Below, piece by piece: positions 18,025-27,479 of a stretch of 64,000 nucleotides of DNA. The notes below the pieces were generated by a model. That model ran no database searches, was not told where the DNA came from, and saw only the letters and a list, made by a program, of their open reading frames with translations. Origin of the DNA: an uncultured Kiloniellaceae bacterium (lineage in GTDB: Bacteria > Pseudomonadota > Alphaproteobacteria > Kiloniellales > Kiloniellaceae). Position 1 is the stretch's first letter, and the number at the start of each line of letters is the position of its first letter. The position numbers were made by a program, and so were the translations under genes. The stretch is taken from positions 124,001 to 188,000 of the forward strand of contig CANMQP010000012.1 of assembly GCA_947500035.1 (NCBI GenBank). Direction: 5' to 3'.

Positions 18025-19713
18025 TTAAGAAACCGGTTGGAGCCGGCCGGCCAGGACCGTTCCCCAGACGCCGATGTCCTTGAGTGCCATGGGATCGACA
18101 GACAAAGGGTCGTCCTCCAGCACCACGAAATCCGCTTTCTTGCCGACCTCGATGGAGCCGACCTCATGATCGAGATGCAGGGTGTAGGCGGGTCCCAGCG
18201 TCACGGCCCGCAGGGCGTCCTCCACGGAAATCCGCTCGGCTGCGCCCAGGACCCGGCCTGAAGGCGTGACACGGTTGACCGCGCACCAGGCCGTAAACAA
18301 GGGCCCCATGGGCGTCACCGGCGCGTCGGAATGGATCGCCAGGGGCACGCCCTCGGAGAGGGCGGTCGCGCAGGCATCGATCCGCTCTGCCCGTTCCGGC
18401 CCCACCGTCAGCTCGTAATGCTTATCTCCAAAGTAGAAAATATGATTAGCGAAGAGATTCACGCAAAGCCCCAGGTTTCGGATCTTGCGGAATTGCGCGG
18501 CGTCAGCCAGCTGGCAATGCTGCAGCACGTGCCGATGATCCGGGTTCGGATTCTTTCTCAGCGCCCGCGCCAGGGCCTCGATGGCGACCTCAGACGACTC
18601 GTCGCCGTTCACGTGGATGTGCATATGCACACCCGCGGCGTTCAAGGTCTCGACCGTCGTCATCAACTGCTCGGGCGGAATGTTCCAGATCCCGTGATCC
18701 GGCCCCTTGTAGTAGCCGGGCCAGCGCATCCGGGCGGTGAAACCCTGGATCGAGCCATCAGTGATGATCTTGATCGAGCCCAGGCGCAGCTTATCGGTGG
18801 ACTTTTCGCGCAGTGCCAACGCCTGCGCCGCAATCTCCTCGGCCGGTGCGGTGTGTGCGTTGAGCACCGGCACCAGACGGGCGGGATAGCTCTCCTCGCC
18901 GGTGATCGATGCCATCAGTTCGACGTCTTCCAACGGCAGATCGTTGATCAGGTCGGTCGCGGTCGTCACACCACTGCGGTGGCAGACCTTGCCGTAGGCG
19001 CGAATGCCGCCCTCCGTGCGGGCCAGCGAGCGGATGTCGATCTTCAGGCGCCGCATCACCGGGAACATGGCGGCCATTTCCTGAAGCTCGCCCGTGGGCT
19101 CGCCGTCTTCTCCCCGGTCGACGCCCATGACGTTGGTGTTTCGATCGTATTGCGCCATCTCCAGCGCCATGGAGTTCACGGTCATGAGATGAAAGTTGGA
19201 GTGGATCACAGCAATCGGCCGATCCATGGTGACCTGATCCAGGTCGAAGCGATTGAGACGATGCGCCGTCAGGAAGATCGGATCGAAACCCCAGGCAATT
19301 AAAGGCGCGTCCGGTTCCAGCTCCGACTCGATCTGTCGCAGCCTGCTGGTGACGGCCTCAATGTCCTTCAGCCCCCCCCAAAGCACGCCTTCGGGTGAGA
19401 TCCGGTCCTCAAAGCCCACGTAGGTGAATTGCCAGACACCGCCCGCCATCATATGAGCGTGTCCCTCGACAAAACCGGGCAGCAGCACCTTGTCGGCGAA
19501 ACTTTCATCAAGCCTGAAATCGCCTGATCCTGTTTCAGCCCGTTCGGATCCAGCCCGTTCGGATCCAGCCTGTCCGGATTCAGCCCAACCGGCGACCTCC
19601 TCCAGGCTGCCGACCGCCAGAACCCGGCCGTCGCGGACCGCGACATGGCTCGCCTCAGGCCGATTCGGCACCATGGTAATAATTTTTCGCGCCGCATAAA
19701 TGACCGTTTGCAC
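18025..19713 (-). CDS. YtcJ-like metal-dependent amidohydrolase
   Basis: 562 aa, GTG start with GGGGAGA upstream. Amidohydrolase-3 features: composite N-terminal domain (VAVRDGRVLAVGS), HAH metal ligands H85 and H87 in GFVEGHAHM, IKIITDGSIQG, HIHVNGD, HRHVLQHCQ, the IHSDAPV Asp, and the C-terminal GSIEVGKKADFVVL strand. The family hydrolyses imides, formamides or hydantoin-like bonds; substrate here is unknown. Residues about 44-61 are a low-complexity Gly/Ser/Glu/Arg insert made by a 15-bp tandem repeat. Divergent from a peptide ABC transporter operon and co-directional with the CobW gene. Confidence 0.88.
   Translation of the reverse strand: MQTVIYAARKIITMVPNRPEASHVAVRDGRVLAVGSLEEVAGWAESGQAGSERAGSERAETGSGDFRLDESFADKVLLPGFVEGHAHMMAGGVWQFTYVGFEDRISPEGVLWGGLKDIEAVTSRLRQIESELEPDAPLIAWGFDPIFLTAHRLNRFDLDQVTMDRPIAVIHSNFHLMTVNSMALEMAQYDRNTNVMGVDRGEDGEPTGELQEMAAMFPVMRRLKIDIRSLARTEGGIRAYGKVCHRSGVTTATDLINDLPLEDVELMASITGEESYPARLVPVLNAHTAPAEEIAAQALALREKSTDKLRLGSIKIITDGSIQGFTARMRWPGYYKGPDHGIWNIPPEQLMTTVETLNAAGVHMHIHVNGDESSEVAIEALARALRKNPNPDHRHVLQHCQLADAAQFRKIRNLGLCVNLFANHIFYFGDKHYELTVGPERAERIDACATALSEGVPLAIHSDAPVTPMGPLFTAWCAVNRVTPSGRVLGAAERISVEDALRAVTLGPAYTLHLDHEVGSIEVGKKADFVVLEDDPLSVDPMALKDIGVWGTVLAGRLQPVS
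19533..19592. repeat. Four imperfect 15-bp tandem repeats inside the amidohydrolase gene
   Basis: Units start at 19533, 19548, 19563 and 19578, consensus (A/T)T(C/T)CAGCC(C/T)(G/A)(T/A)(T/C)CGG. Being five codons long they keep the frame and encode the repeated GSERA linker near residues 44-61, at the edge of the N-terminal composite domain. Confidence 0.85.
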
Positions 19714-20040
19714 CAGATTCTCCCCTCAAGACCGCGAGTCCGGCGCCTGTCTGCTTCTTTTTGAATTACGCCGCGGGCCGAAGTCTGATCAAAAATTCCG
19801 GTTTAGTCTATGCAGGAGCTGTATCAACCAGGGCGCAACTTATCAAAGCGGCATGCCTCGATGGAGAGCACCGCAGCTTAAAAGTGAAAAACCTCCAATT
19901 CATTGAAAAATTTGAGACTTAACTGTGATAAGGTAGAATTTCAGAGACTTCGGTTGAGTCAGACGCTGAACTGGGGCCGGGGGTTTGGCCTCTTCAACAA
20001 GACGGACGCCGGGCAAGCGTCCGAGAAGACGGGGGAGAAA
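19714..20040. other. Divergent intergenic region, amidohydrolase / peptide transporter
   Basis: 327 bp without a convincing gene. It holds a sigma70-like promoter for the transporter operon, a leader hairpin (GGACGC at 20004-20009 pairing with GCGTCC at 20017-20022) just ahead of the ribosome-binding site, and the ribosome-binding site GGGGGAG at 20031-20037. A TTG-initiated extension of the binding protein through this region is possible but would bury the signal peptide. Confidence 0.6.
19912..19939 (+). promoter_or_regulatory. Sigma70-like promoter of the peptide transporter operon
   Basis: TTGAGA (19912-19917), 16-bp spacer and TAGAAT (19934-19939), each hexamer matching consensus at five of six positions. 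Start of transcription near 19946 leaves a leader of about 95 nt before the GTG at 20041. Confidence 0.55.
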
Positions 20041-21624
20041 GTGCGTAATTTCAAAAGCCTAAGCCTTGCGACAGCTCTGGTTGCGAGCATGGTTGCGGGC
20101 GCGGAGATCCAGGCCGCCGATCCGGTCAAAGGCGGCACGCTGGTCATCGGCACCACGCAGAAACCGCGCCACCTGAACCCGGCCGTTCAATCGGGCACAG
20201 CCACAGCGGTTCCCGGAACGCAGATTTTCGCAACGCCTTTGCGGTTCGACGAAAACTGGACCCCTCAACCCTATCTGGCCGAAAGCTGGAGCATTTCCGA
20301 CGACGGCTTGAGCATCACGCTCAATCTGCGCAAGAACGCCAGGTTCCACGACGGCGAGCCGGTCACCTCGGAAGATGTGGCCTTTTCCATCCAGACCGTG
20401 AAGGACAACCATCCCTTCAAGACGATGTTCGCCCCTGTCGAAAAAGTCGATACGCCGGACGCCCACACCGCAATCATCCACTTTTCACGCGCGCATCCGG
20501 CCGCGCTGCTCGCGATGTCCTCGGCGCTTTTGCCGATCCTGCCGAAACACGTTTACGGCGACGGCCAGGACCCCAAATCGCACTCGGCCAACAACAACCC
20601 GGTCGGCTCAGGCCCCTTCAAGATTGTTGAATTCAAACCGGGCGAGCACGTGATTCTGGAGCGCAATCCGGACTACTTCATCGAGGACCGGCCCCACCTG
20701 GACCGTGTGATCGTCAAGCACTACAAGGATTCCAACAGCCTGACGCTTGCCGCCGACAAGGGCGAGGTGGACATGTATCCCTTCGTCACCAACACCCGTA
20801 ACATCGGCCGGCTGAAAAAGAACGCGAAGCTTGAGGTCACGAGCCAGGGCTACGCCGCGGTCGGCCCGGTCAACTGGCTGGCCTTCAACACCAAGAACGA
20901 GTTCCTGAGCGACGTACGGGTGCGCAAAGCCATCGCCTTTGCCACGGACAAGAACTTCATCATCAATGCCCTGCACGGCGGCTTTTCCCAACGCACCGCA
21001 GGACCGGTCGTCCCGGGCAGTCCCTTCCACGCTCCCGGCGTCGAAGCCTATGACCTCGATCTGGACAAGGCCAACGCCCTGCTGGATGAGGCCGGTCATG
21101 CAAAAAAAGACGGCGGCATGCGGTTCAAACTCAGGGTCGATTACATCCCCGGTGTGGCCGAGCAGCAGAAAGCCATCGCGGAATACCTGAAACCTCAGCT
21201 CAAAAAAGTCGGGATCGAGGTTGAGGTGCGGGCCGCGCCTGATTTTCCGACCTGGTCGAAACGCGTTTCCGGCCATGACTTCGACATGACCATGGACATC
21301 GTCTTCAACTGGGGGGATCCGGTGATAGGGGTTCACCGCACCTATACCTGCGACAATATCCGCAAAGGTGTGATCTGGTCGAACACCCAGAGCTACTGCA
21401 ACGAAGAGGTCGACGATATCCTGTCCAAGGCCGGCGTCGAGCCCGATCCCGACGCGCGGGCCGCGCTCTACCGCAAAGCACAGGCGATCATCGTCGATGA
21501 GGTGCCGATCGCCTTCATCAACACCGTGCCTTACCACACCGCCTACAGCAAAAAGATCGGCAACCCGCCGATCAGCATTTGGGGAGCGATGGCGCCGCTG
21601 GATGAAGTCTTCAAGACGAAGTAG
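20041..21624 (+). CDS. Peptide/nickel-type ABC transporter substrate-binding protein
   Basis: 527 aa from a GTG at 20041 preceded by GGGGGAG. Signal peptide of about 28 residues (KSLSLATALVASMVAGAEIQA) precedes the SBP_bac_5 fold: KGGTLVIGTTQKPRHLNP, LAESWSISDDGLSITLNLR, DGEPVTSEDVAFS. Periplasmic receptor of the five-gene importer that follows. The family binds peptides, opines, heme, glutathione or other solutes, so the ligand is open; the divergent amidohydrolase suggests an amide-bearing compound. Confidence 0.9.
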   Translation: MRNFKSLSLATALVASMVAGAEIQAADPVKGGTLVIGTTQKPRHLNPAVQSGTATAVPGTQIFATPLRFDENWTPQPYLAESWSISDDGLSITLNLRKNARFHDGEPVTSEDVAFSIQTVKDNHPFKTMFAPVEKVDTPDAHTAIIHFSRAHPAALLAMSSALLPILPKHVYGDGQDPKSHSANNNPVGSGPFKIVEFKPGEHVILERNPDYFIEDRPHLDRVIVKHYKDSNSLTLAADKGEVDMYPFVTNTRNIGRLKKNAKLEVTSQGYAAVGPVNWLAFNTKNEFLSDVRVRKAIAFATDKNFIINALHGGFSQRTAGPVVPGSPFHAPGVEAYDLDLDKANALLDEAGHAKKDGGMRFKLRVDYIPGVAEQQKAIAEYLKPQLKKVGIEVEVRAAPDFPTWSKRVSGHDFDMTMDIVFNWGDPVIGVHRTYTCDNIRKGVIWSNTQSYCNEEVDDILSKAGVEPDPDARAALYRKAQAIIVDEVPIAFINTVPYHTAYSKKIGNPPISIWGAMAPLDEVFKTK

Positions 21625-21719
21625 TCTTCCTCTTACCATGCGCACTTTTCCGGGGAACCTGAGGAGCGCGTACTTGTATCTTCCGCTGAGGATGTAATGG
21701 CGAGGGTGGGACGGCCGGA

Positions 21720-22697
21720 ATGCAGATCCTGACGATGCTTCTGCGGCGTTTGCTCTACGCCGCGATCCTTGTATTCGCCGTTCTGGTCCTCAATTTCCTG
21801 CTGATTCATCTCGCGCCCGGCGACCCGGCGGAGGTCATTGCGGGCGAGATGGGCGGCGCGACCGAAGAGGTCATGGCGTCGATCCGCAAGGCCTACGGGC
21901 TGGACCGTCCGCTGCACGAACAACTCGGCGTCTATCTCGGTAAGACCCTGCAAGGGGATTTCGGCCAATCCTTCTTCTACAACGCCTCGGTGACCAGCCT
22001 GATTTTGAGCCGGATCGGGCCGACACTTCTCCTGGTCACAACGGCCCTGCTGTTTGCCATCGGCCTGGGCACCCTGCTTGGCGTGATCGCATCGCGAAAT
22101 CCGCGCGGGATCGTCAGCAATCTGGTCACGGTGCTCTCCATCGTCGGCTACTCCGCTCCGATCTTCTGGACCGGAATCATGCTGATTATCCTGCTGGCCT
22201 GGATCTTTCCCATCTTTCCGATCTCCAACATGCGCGATGTCACCCTGGAGGGCGGGACCTTCCGCCAGGTTCTCGACGTCGCCCATCACCTGGTCCTGCC
22301 GGCCTTCACCCTGGGGATCGTCTTCCTGGCCCAGTACAGCCGTCTGACCCGTGCCAGCATGCTCGAGGTTCTGGGCTCGGATTACATCCGTACGGCACGG
22401 GCGAAGGGCGTGCCGGAACGCAGCGTCTTCGGCAAACACGCTTTGCGCAACGCCATCCTGCCCGTCGTGACCATCGCCGGCCTGCAGTTCGGCAGCATCA
22501 TTTCCGGTGCCGTCCTGGTGGAAACCGTCTTTAACTGGCCCGGCCTGGGCACGCTGGCCTTCCAGTCAATCCTGGCCCGCGACTATCCCACGGTCCTGGG
22601 CATTCTTTTCTTTTCGGCGCTGATCGTGATCATCATGAATGTCGTGACCGATATCCTCTATCGCGTCGTCGATCCGCGCATCCGGACAGCGGACTAG
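21720..22697 (+). CDS. Peptide ABC transporter permease, DppB type
   Basis: 325 aa, six membrane helices. N-terminal MLLRRLLYAAILVFAVLV, the DppB segment IRKAYGLDRPLHEQ, and the EAA loop DYIRTARAKGVPERSVFGKH near 220-240. 95 bp after the binding-protein gene, a gap without a strong hairpin, and 3 bp before the second permease. Inner-membrane channel subunit. Confidence 0.92.
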   Translation: MQILTMLLRRLLYAAILVFAVLVLNFLLIHLAPGDPAEVIAGEMGGATEEVMASIRKAYGLDRPLHEQLGVYLGKTLQGDFGQSFFYNASVTSLILSRIGPTLLLVTTALLFAIGLGTLLGVIASRNPRGIVSNLVTVLSIVGYSAPIFWTGIMLIILLAWIFPIFPISNMRDVTLEGGTFRQVLDVAHHLVLPAFTLGIVFLAQYSRLTRASMLEVLGSDYIRTARAKGVPERSVFGKHALRNAILPVVTIAGLQFGSIISGAVLVETVFNWPGLGTLAFQSILARDYPTVLGILFFSALIVIIMNVVTDILYRVVDPRIRTAD

Positions 22698-22700
22698 ACC

Positions 22701-23597
22701 ATGGCGCAGAGTGATTACACCGACGTCATGATCCAGGGCGGCATCCCGAAGGCGGAACATCCCGTCTCGGAAGCCTGGCGTATGTTCCGACGGAACTATG
22801 CCGCCATGTTCGGATTGGTGTTGCTGGGGGTCCTGGTGCTGATCACCTTGGTCGGTCCGCTGGTCTACAGTGTCGACCCCTTCGAGATCGTCTGGGCACC
22901 GTTGACGCCGCCGGGGCAGGAAGCGGCCGCTCCGCTCGGAACGGATTATCTGGGGCGGGACATCCTGGCAGGCCTGATTCATGGCGGCGTCGCGACACTC
23001 GCGGTCGGCCTGGCCGCCGCCTTCATCACCGTGACCATCGGATTGACCGTCGGCGCTCTGGCCGGTTTCTATCTGGGCCTTGTCGACGACATCCTGATGC
23101 GGGTGACCGAGTTCTTCCAGGTGCTCCCGGCCCTGATGTTCGCCATGGTTCTGGTGACGCTCTTTTCGTCATCCCTGACCGTGATCGCCATTGCCATCGG
23201 CCTGGTAAGCTGGCCGCCCACGGCGCGTCTGGCCCGCGCCGAGTTCCTGCGGATCCGCAATCTGGAATATGTCTCGGCGGCCCGTTCCGTCGGCGCGAAA
23301 AACCCGCGGATCATTTGGCGCGTGATTCTGCCCAATGCCCTGCCACCCCTGATCGTCTCGGCCACCTTGACCATCGGAACCGCCATTCTATTCGAGGCCG
23401 GTCTGAGCTTCCTCGGCCTGAGCGACCCCAATACCTACAGTTGGGGCTACATGATCGGTTCCGGGCGCGACAACATCCTGGACGCCTGGTGGGCGGTGAC
23501 CCTGCCCGGCGGAACGATCTTCATCACGGTTCTGGCGGTCAGCCTCATCGGCGACGGGCTCAATGACGCCTTCAATCCGAAGCTGCGCGAACGATGA
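22701..23597 (+). CDS. Peptide ABC transporter permease, DppC type
   Basis: 298 aa. Typical DppC N-terminal extension before the first helix (AWRMFRRNYAAMFGLVLLG), LGTDYLGRDILAGLIHGG, and the EAA loop LEYVSAARSVGAKNPRIIW. Overlaps the first ATPase gene by 4 bp. Forms the heterodimeric channel with the preceding permease. Confidence 0.92.
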   Translation: MAQSDYTDVMIQGGIPKAEHPVSEAWRMFRRNYAAMFGLVLLGVLVLITLVGPLVYSVDPFEIVWAPLTPPGQEAAAPLGTDYLGRDILAGLIHGGVATLAVGLAAAFITVTIGLTVGALAGFYLGLVDDILMRVTEFFQVLPALMFAMVLVTLFSSSLTVIAIAIGLVSWPPTARLARAEFLRIRNLEYVSAARSVGAKNPRIIWRVILPNALPPLIVSATLTIGTAILFEAGLSFLGLSDPNTYSWGYMIGSGRDNILDAWWAVTLPGGTIFITVLAVSLIGDGLNDAFNPKLRER

Positions 23598-24604
23598 GCG
23601 ATATGCCGCCGCAAGAGCCGCTCCTGCAGGTGACCGACCTCTGCGTCGAGTTCGAGACCCGCGACGGCACGGCCAAGGTGCTGGATGAGGTTTCGCTGGA
23701 ATTGCGCGCGGGCGAAACCCTGGGCATCGTCGGTGAATCCGGCTGCGGCAAGTCCATGACCGCCCTTTCCATCATGCGCCTGATTCCGAGCCCCCCGGGC
23801 GAGATCACCGCCGGCCAGGTCCGCCTTTCCGGCACAGACCTCCTGTCCCTGGACGAACGCCGTATGCGCGACATTCGCGGCAAAGACATCTCGATGATCT
23901 TTCAGGAACCCATGACGTCGCTCAATCCGGTCTTTACGGTGGGAGAACAGATCGCGGAGTCCCTCCGTCTGCACGAAGGGATCAGCGAGAAGGACGCAGC
24001 AAAGCGCGCGGTCGGGATCTTGAAATCCGTCGGCATTCCCGAACCCGAAGCCAGGGCAGAGTCCTACCCGCATCAGCTTTCGGGCGGCATGCGGCAGAGG
24101 GTCATGGTCGCCATCGCCCTGGCCTGCGGCCCCAAAGTCATCATCGCCGACGAACCCACCACGGCGCTCGACGTCACTGTTCAGGCTCAGATTTTCGATC
24201 TGCTCCGGGATCTCAATCAGCACCTGCGGACCGCGATCATCCTGATCACCCACGATATGGGCGCGATCGCCGAGATGACCGACCGGGTGACCGTGATGTA
24301 CGCCGGACGCGTCGTCGAAGAGGGGCCGGTCGAGGCCATCCTCGAAGCGCCGCGCCATCCCTACACCCAGGGCCTGATTGCCTGCGTGCCGCAACTGGAT
24401 CCGAACCCGGGCAGGGAGCGGCCACCACTGGAGGAAATTCCGGGTGTGGTTCCGGCCATGACTCGCCTGGGCAGCGGCTGCGCCTTCGCGCCGCGCTGCA
24501 AGCATGCCTTCGCGCGCTGCCACGACGAACGGCCTGAACGACTGCCCGTCGGCAGCGGCCATAGCGCCGCCTGCTGGCTGCTGGTGGAAGACGGCGCGTC
24601 ATGA
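23594..24604 (+). CDS. Peptide ABC transporter ATPase, DppD type
   Basis: 336 aa. Walker A GESGCGKS around residue 43, Q-loop FQEPMTSLNP, signature LSGGMRQRVMVAIAL, Walker B VIIADEPTTALDVTVQAQ, and the oligopeptide-family C-terminal extension with CAFAPRCKHAFARC, whose cysteines resemble the Fe-S binding segment of DppD. Overlaps its neighbours on both sides by 4 bp. Confidence 0.93.
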   Translation: MSDMPPQEPLLQVTDLCVEFETRDGTAKVLDEVSLELRAGETLGIVGESGCGKSMTALSIMRLIPSPPGEITAGQVRLSGTDLLSLDERRMRDIRGKDISMIFQEPMTSLNPVFTVGEQIAESLRLHEGISEKDAAKRAVGILKSVGIPEPEARAESYPHQLSGGMRQRVMVAIALACGPKVIIADEPTTALDVTVQAQIFDLLRDLNQHLRTAIILITHDMGAIAEMTDRVTVMYAGRVVEEGPVEAILEAPRHPYTQGLIACVPQLDPNPGRERPPLEEIPGVVPAMTRLGSGCAFAPRCKHAFARCHDERPERLPVGSGHSAACWLLVEDGAS

Positions 24605-25596
24605 CAGCAGAAATCCCTGACCGCGACCTCCTGCTCCGCATCGAAGACCTCAAGGTTCACTTCGGGGGCAAGAGTTGGATACCAGGGAGAGTCAGCAAGA
24701 CCGTCCACGCCGTCGACGGTGTCAGCCTCGAGGTTGAACGCGGAAAGACCTTTGGTATCGTTGGCGAATCAGGCTCCGGAAAAACCACCACGGCCCTCGC
24801 AGCGGTCCGGCTGGTGCCCATCACTGCGGGCAGGGTCTTTCTCGACGACACTGAGGTCAGCGCTCTCACCGGCGAAGCGCTGCGTCTGGCACGCAAACGC
24901 TTCCAGATCGTTTTCCAGGACCCCTTCTCGTCGCTCAACCCAAGGGTCCGGGCGGGGCAGATCGTCCGTGAGCCGCTGGATCTGATGGAGGTCGGCGCCG
25001 AAGCCGAACGTGACGGACTGGTGCAGGCGCTCTTCGCCCAGGTCGGCCTCCGCCCCGAACAGCAGGCCCTCTTCCCGCATCAGTTCTCCGGTGGCCAGCG
25101 ACAGCGCATTGGCCTCGCACGCGCCATCGCCACCCGCCCCGAGCTGGTGGTCTGCGACGAACCAGTCTCTGCCCTGGACGTCGCGATTCAGGCCCAGATC
25201 CTCAACCTTATGCGGCGCCTGCAGGAAGAGCTGGGTCTGACCTACCTCTTTATTTCGCACGACCTGGGCGTCGTGCAGTACATCTGCGACGAGATTGCCG
25301 TGATGTATCTGGGGCAAATCGTCGAGCAGGCGGACCGGGTTTCTCTCTTCGTAAGGCCCCAGCATCCCTACACCAAGGCCCTGCTCTCGGCGGTTCCCTC
25401 GGCACGGGCGGGTAAACGCGCTGCAAACCGAGCCAACCGCATCCGCCTGGAGGGCGATCCGCCAAGCCCGATCGATCTGCCGAAAGGCTGCCGCTTTGCC
25501 GGGCGCTGTCCACTGGCCGAGGCCCGCTGCCACGAAACCCCTCCCGAACTCCGGCTCATCGAGACGGGACACAAGGTCGCCTGCCATCTGGTCTAG
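24601..25596 (+). CDS. Peptide ABC transporter ATPase, DppF type
   Basis: 331 aa. Walker [12 protein letters not shown]-loop [11 protein letters not shown], signature [15 protein letters not shown], Walker [18 protein letters not shown], and C-terminal [14 protein letters not shown]. Completes the five-component importer; the paaY gene follows after 59 bp on the same strand. Confidence 0.93.
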   Translation: MTAEIPDRDLLLRIEDLKVHFGGKSWIPGRVSKTVHAVDGVSLEVERGKTFGIVGESGSGKTTTALAAVRLVPITAGRVFLDDTEVSALTGEALRLARKRFQIVFQDPFSSLNPRVRAGQIVREPLDLMEVGAEAERDGLVQALFAQVGLRPEQQALFPHQFSGGQRQRIGLARAIATRPELVVCDEPVSALDVAIQAQILNLMRRLQEELGLTYLFISHDLGVVQYICDEIAVMYLGQIVEQADRVSLFVRPQHPYTKALLSAVPSARAGKRAANRANRIRLEGDPPSPIDLPKGCRFAGRCPLAEARCHETPPELRLIETGHKVACHLV

Positions 25597-25655
25597 AGGC
25601 CCCTTCCCGGTTACCATGCTGCACGTCAAAACACGGCAATTCGAAAGAAGCATCC

Positions 25656-26255
25656 ATGGATAGTTGTTACGAGATCGACGGCATGATCCCGGTCGTCGAT
25701 CCCACCGCCTTCGTCCACCCCAACGCCATTCTGATCGGGGACGTGATTATCGGCCCGGGCTGTTACATTGGCCCGGCGGCGAGCCTGCGCGGTGATTTCG
25801 GGCGAATCGTGGTGCAGGAAGGCGCCAATGTTCAGGACACCTGCGTCGTGCACGGCTTTCCCGGTGTGGAGACTGTCATAGGGCCGGATGGCCATATCGG
25901 ACATGGGGCGGTCATTCACGGCGCGCAGATCGGACGGAACGTTCTGGTCGGGATGAACGCTGTGGTTATGGACCGTGCCGAAATCGGCGAATCCTCAATC
26001 ATCGGCGCGACGGCTTTCGTACCCGAAGGCAAGAAAATCCCCGCCCGTTCCCTGGCGGTCGGCACGCCCGCCCGAGTCCTGCGCGAACTGACGGATCAGG
26101 AGATCGACTGGAAGAGCCGCGGCACCGCAGAATACCAGCAGCTCACCCGGCGCTCTATGGCGAGCATGAAAAAAGTACAGCCGCTGACCGAAATCGAAGC
26201 CAACCGCCCCTGCTACGAAGATAGCTCCTACCAAACCCTCGGTCAGACGAAGTAG
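25656..26255 (+). CDS. paaY: PaaY-type gamma-carbonic-anhydrase-like thioesterase
   Basis: 199 aa left-handed beta-helix protein with repeated hexapeptides ([37 protein letters not shown]) and the metal-binding histidines of HGFPG and [13 protein letters not shown]. The C-terminal part ([17 protein letters not shown]) is of the PaaY/CaiE type. PaaY is a thioesterase that relieves CoA traps formed during phenylacetate degradation. It is the last gene of the peptide transporter operon, 8 kb from the main paa cluster and on the other strand. A CaiE role is less likely without cai genes. Confidence 0.87.
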   Translation: MDSCYEIDGMIPVVDPTAFVHPNAILIGDVIIGPGCYIGPAASLRGDFGRIVVQEGANVQDTCVVHGFPGVETVIGPDGHIGHGAVIHGAQIGRNVLVGMNAVVMDRAEIGESSIIGATAFVPEGKKIPARSLAVGTPARVLRELTDQEIDWKSRGTAEYQQLTRRSMASMKKVQPLTEIEANRPCYEDSSYQTLGQTK

Positions 26256-26276
26256 AGCGAAACCAGCTCTCTTTTT
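26254..26276 (+). terminator. Intrinsic terminator after paaY
   Basis: AGAGC (26254-26258), 7-nt loop, GCTCT (26266-26270), then CTTTTT. The 5-bp stem is short but the U-run is clear. It overlaps the paaY stop codon and ends at the convergent phospholipase-D-like gene. Confidence 0.5.
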
Positions 26277-27342
26277 AGCGCGGCCGCCTGATCGGCGCGC
26301 CGTGATCCTCGATGATGCGTTCGATCTCCTTCAGAGCGAAGGCACCGACCTTTTTTTGCACCTTGCGGCTCGCCGCGGAGGTGGTTTGCAGGTCGCCCAG
26401 AATAAAGATGTTTTCGTCGTTCAGACGGTTGGCCGGACCGGTGTAATTGAACGACCCGCCGATCACGACCTGCTCATCCAGTACCATCAGCTTGTGATGC
26501 AGCTTGCCGACGCCTTTGCCTTTCCAGACGGCGGTCAGATTCGCGCCCTTTTTCTGCAGCGGTTTGACCGCCGCCCACTTCTGTGCGCCCTGCGCGCCGT
26601 CGAACGCGCCGGTAATCGGCATATTCATCTCCAACAAGCGCAGCATGGTGTCGTCGATCCCGGAAGACTTGGCGAAGGTGAAGATCGCGAAGTCGATGCG
26701 TTTCTTCGCCTTCAACATCTGCTTCATGATCTCCATTTCCGGATTGTGATCCGGGGCGAAGAGAATCCGAATGGGCAGGTCCGACACGATGCGGTCGGTC
26801 GGGGTTTCATCATGCCCTTCGTTGCGCTTGCCGAAATGGCCGCGCTGGATTTCGGCGAACTCGCGCGCGTAGATCTTGGCCACCTTTTCGTCATGAATGA
26901 CCACGATGTGGTTGAGGTTGCTGTGCGTCCCGGTTGGCGTAAAGTTGGTGGAGCCGGTCAGCAGCGACACCCGGTCCCGCACGATAAATTTCTGGTGGAA
27001 TATGCTGGTGTTGTAGTCGGTCTTGACGTCGATCCGGGAACGCAGAATGGCGTTGTGGATCTCCCGGTTCGGCTCGTATTTTCCGCTCGCTTCCCAGGGG
27101 TTGCTCTGCAGCTTCGAAGACTTCAGATAATCCTGCTCCAGAACGATCTTCACCAGGCACTTGCGGGCACGGGCCCGAATAATGGCCTCGGCAATGGGCC
27201 GGCTCTCCAGCTCCTGAACCGCGATCTCCAGGCGCTTTTTCGCGCCATCGATAAAATCGACAATCACGGCTTCCAGATCGTCGGGTGCGCCCACTGTCTT
27301 CGGGCCCATATAAAATTCAACGCCGCCTAATTTTATCGCCAT
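26275..27342 (-). CDS. Phospholipase D-like protein with two HKD motifs
   Basis: 355 aa from ATG 27342; the open frame extends 21 residues further but this start gives the family's usual beginning (MAIKLGGVEFYMGP). Two HKD motifs: H116-x-K118-x4-D123 followed by GSTN, and H282-x-K284-x4-D289 followed by GSFNYTGPA. Such pairs make one active site for phosphodiester hydrolysis or transfer. No signal peptide or membrane segment, so a nuclease-like or soluble phosphodiesterase role is as likely as a lipid one. It stands alone between convergent paaY and the paa operon, with no toxin, helicase or defence partner. Confidence 0.85.
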   Translation of the reverse strand: MAIKLGGVEFYMGPKTVGAPDDLEAVIVDFIDGAKKRLEIAVQELESRPIAEAIIRARARKCLVKIVLEQDYLKSSKLQSNPWEASGKYEPNREIHNAILRSRIDVKTDYNTSIFHQKFIVRDRVSLLTGSTNFTPTGTHSNLNHIVVIHDEKVAKIYAREFAEIQRGHFGKRNEGHDETPTDRIVSDLPIRILFAPDHNPEMEIMKQMLKAKKRIDFAIFTFAKSSGIDDTMLRLLEMNMPITGAFDGAQGAQKWAAVKPLQKKGANLTAVWKGKGVGKLHHKLMVLDEQVVIGGSFNYTGPANRLNDENIFILGDLQTTSAASRKVQKKVGAFALKEIERIIEDHGAPIRRPR

Positions 27343-27479
27343 GAAATCCGTCCCCAAAAAAAATCTAAACCGAAGGTAATGGGGACAGGATAGGCGTTCG
27401 CGCAAAATTAGACGAGTTAAAGTTCAGATAGGCGCGTGAAGCTATTCTTCAGGTCACGTCGTGATCGACGGTCACCGGC

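Noticed and set aside
19903-20040. N-terminal extension of the peptide-binding protein from TTG
   Set aside because: It overlaps the promoter -10/-35 region and would bury the signal peptide; GTG 20041 has a GGGGGAG site.
27343-27479. Terminator after paaE
   Set aside because: The GGT...ACC and CGTC/GACG pairings are interrupted by internal loops and no T-run follows on either strand.
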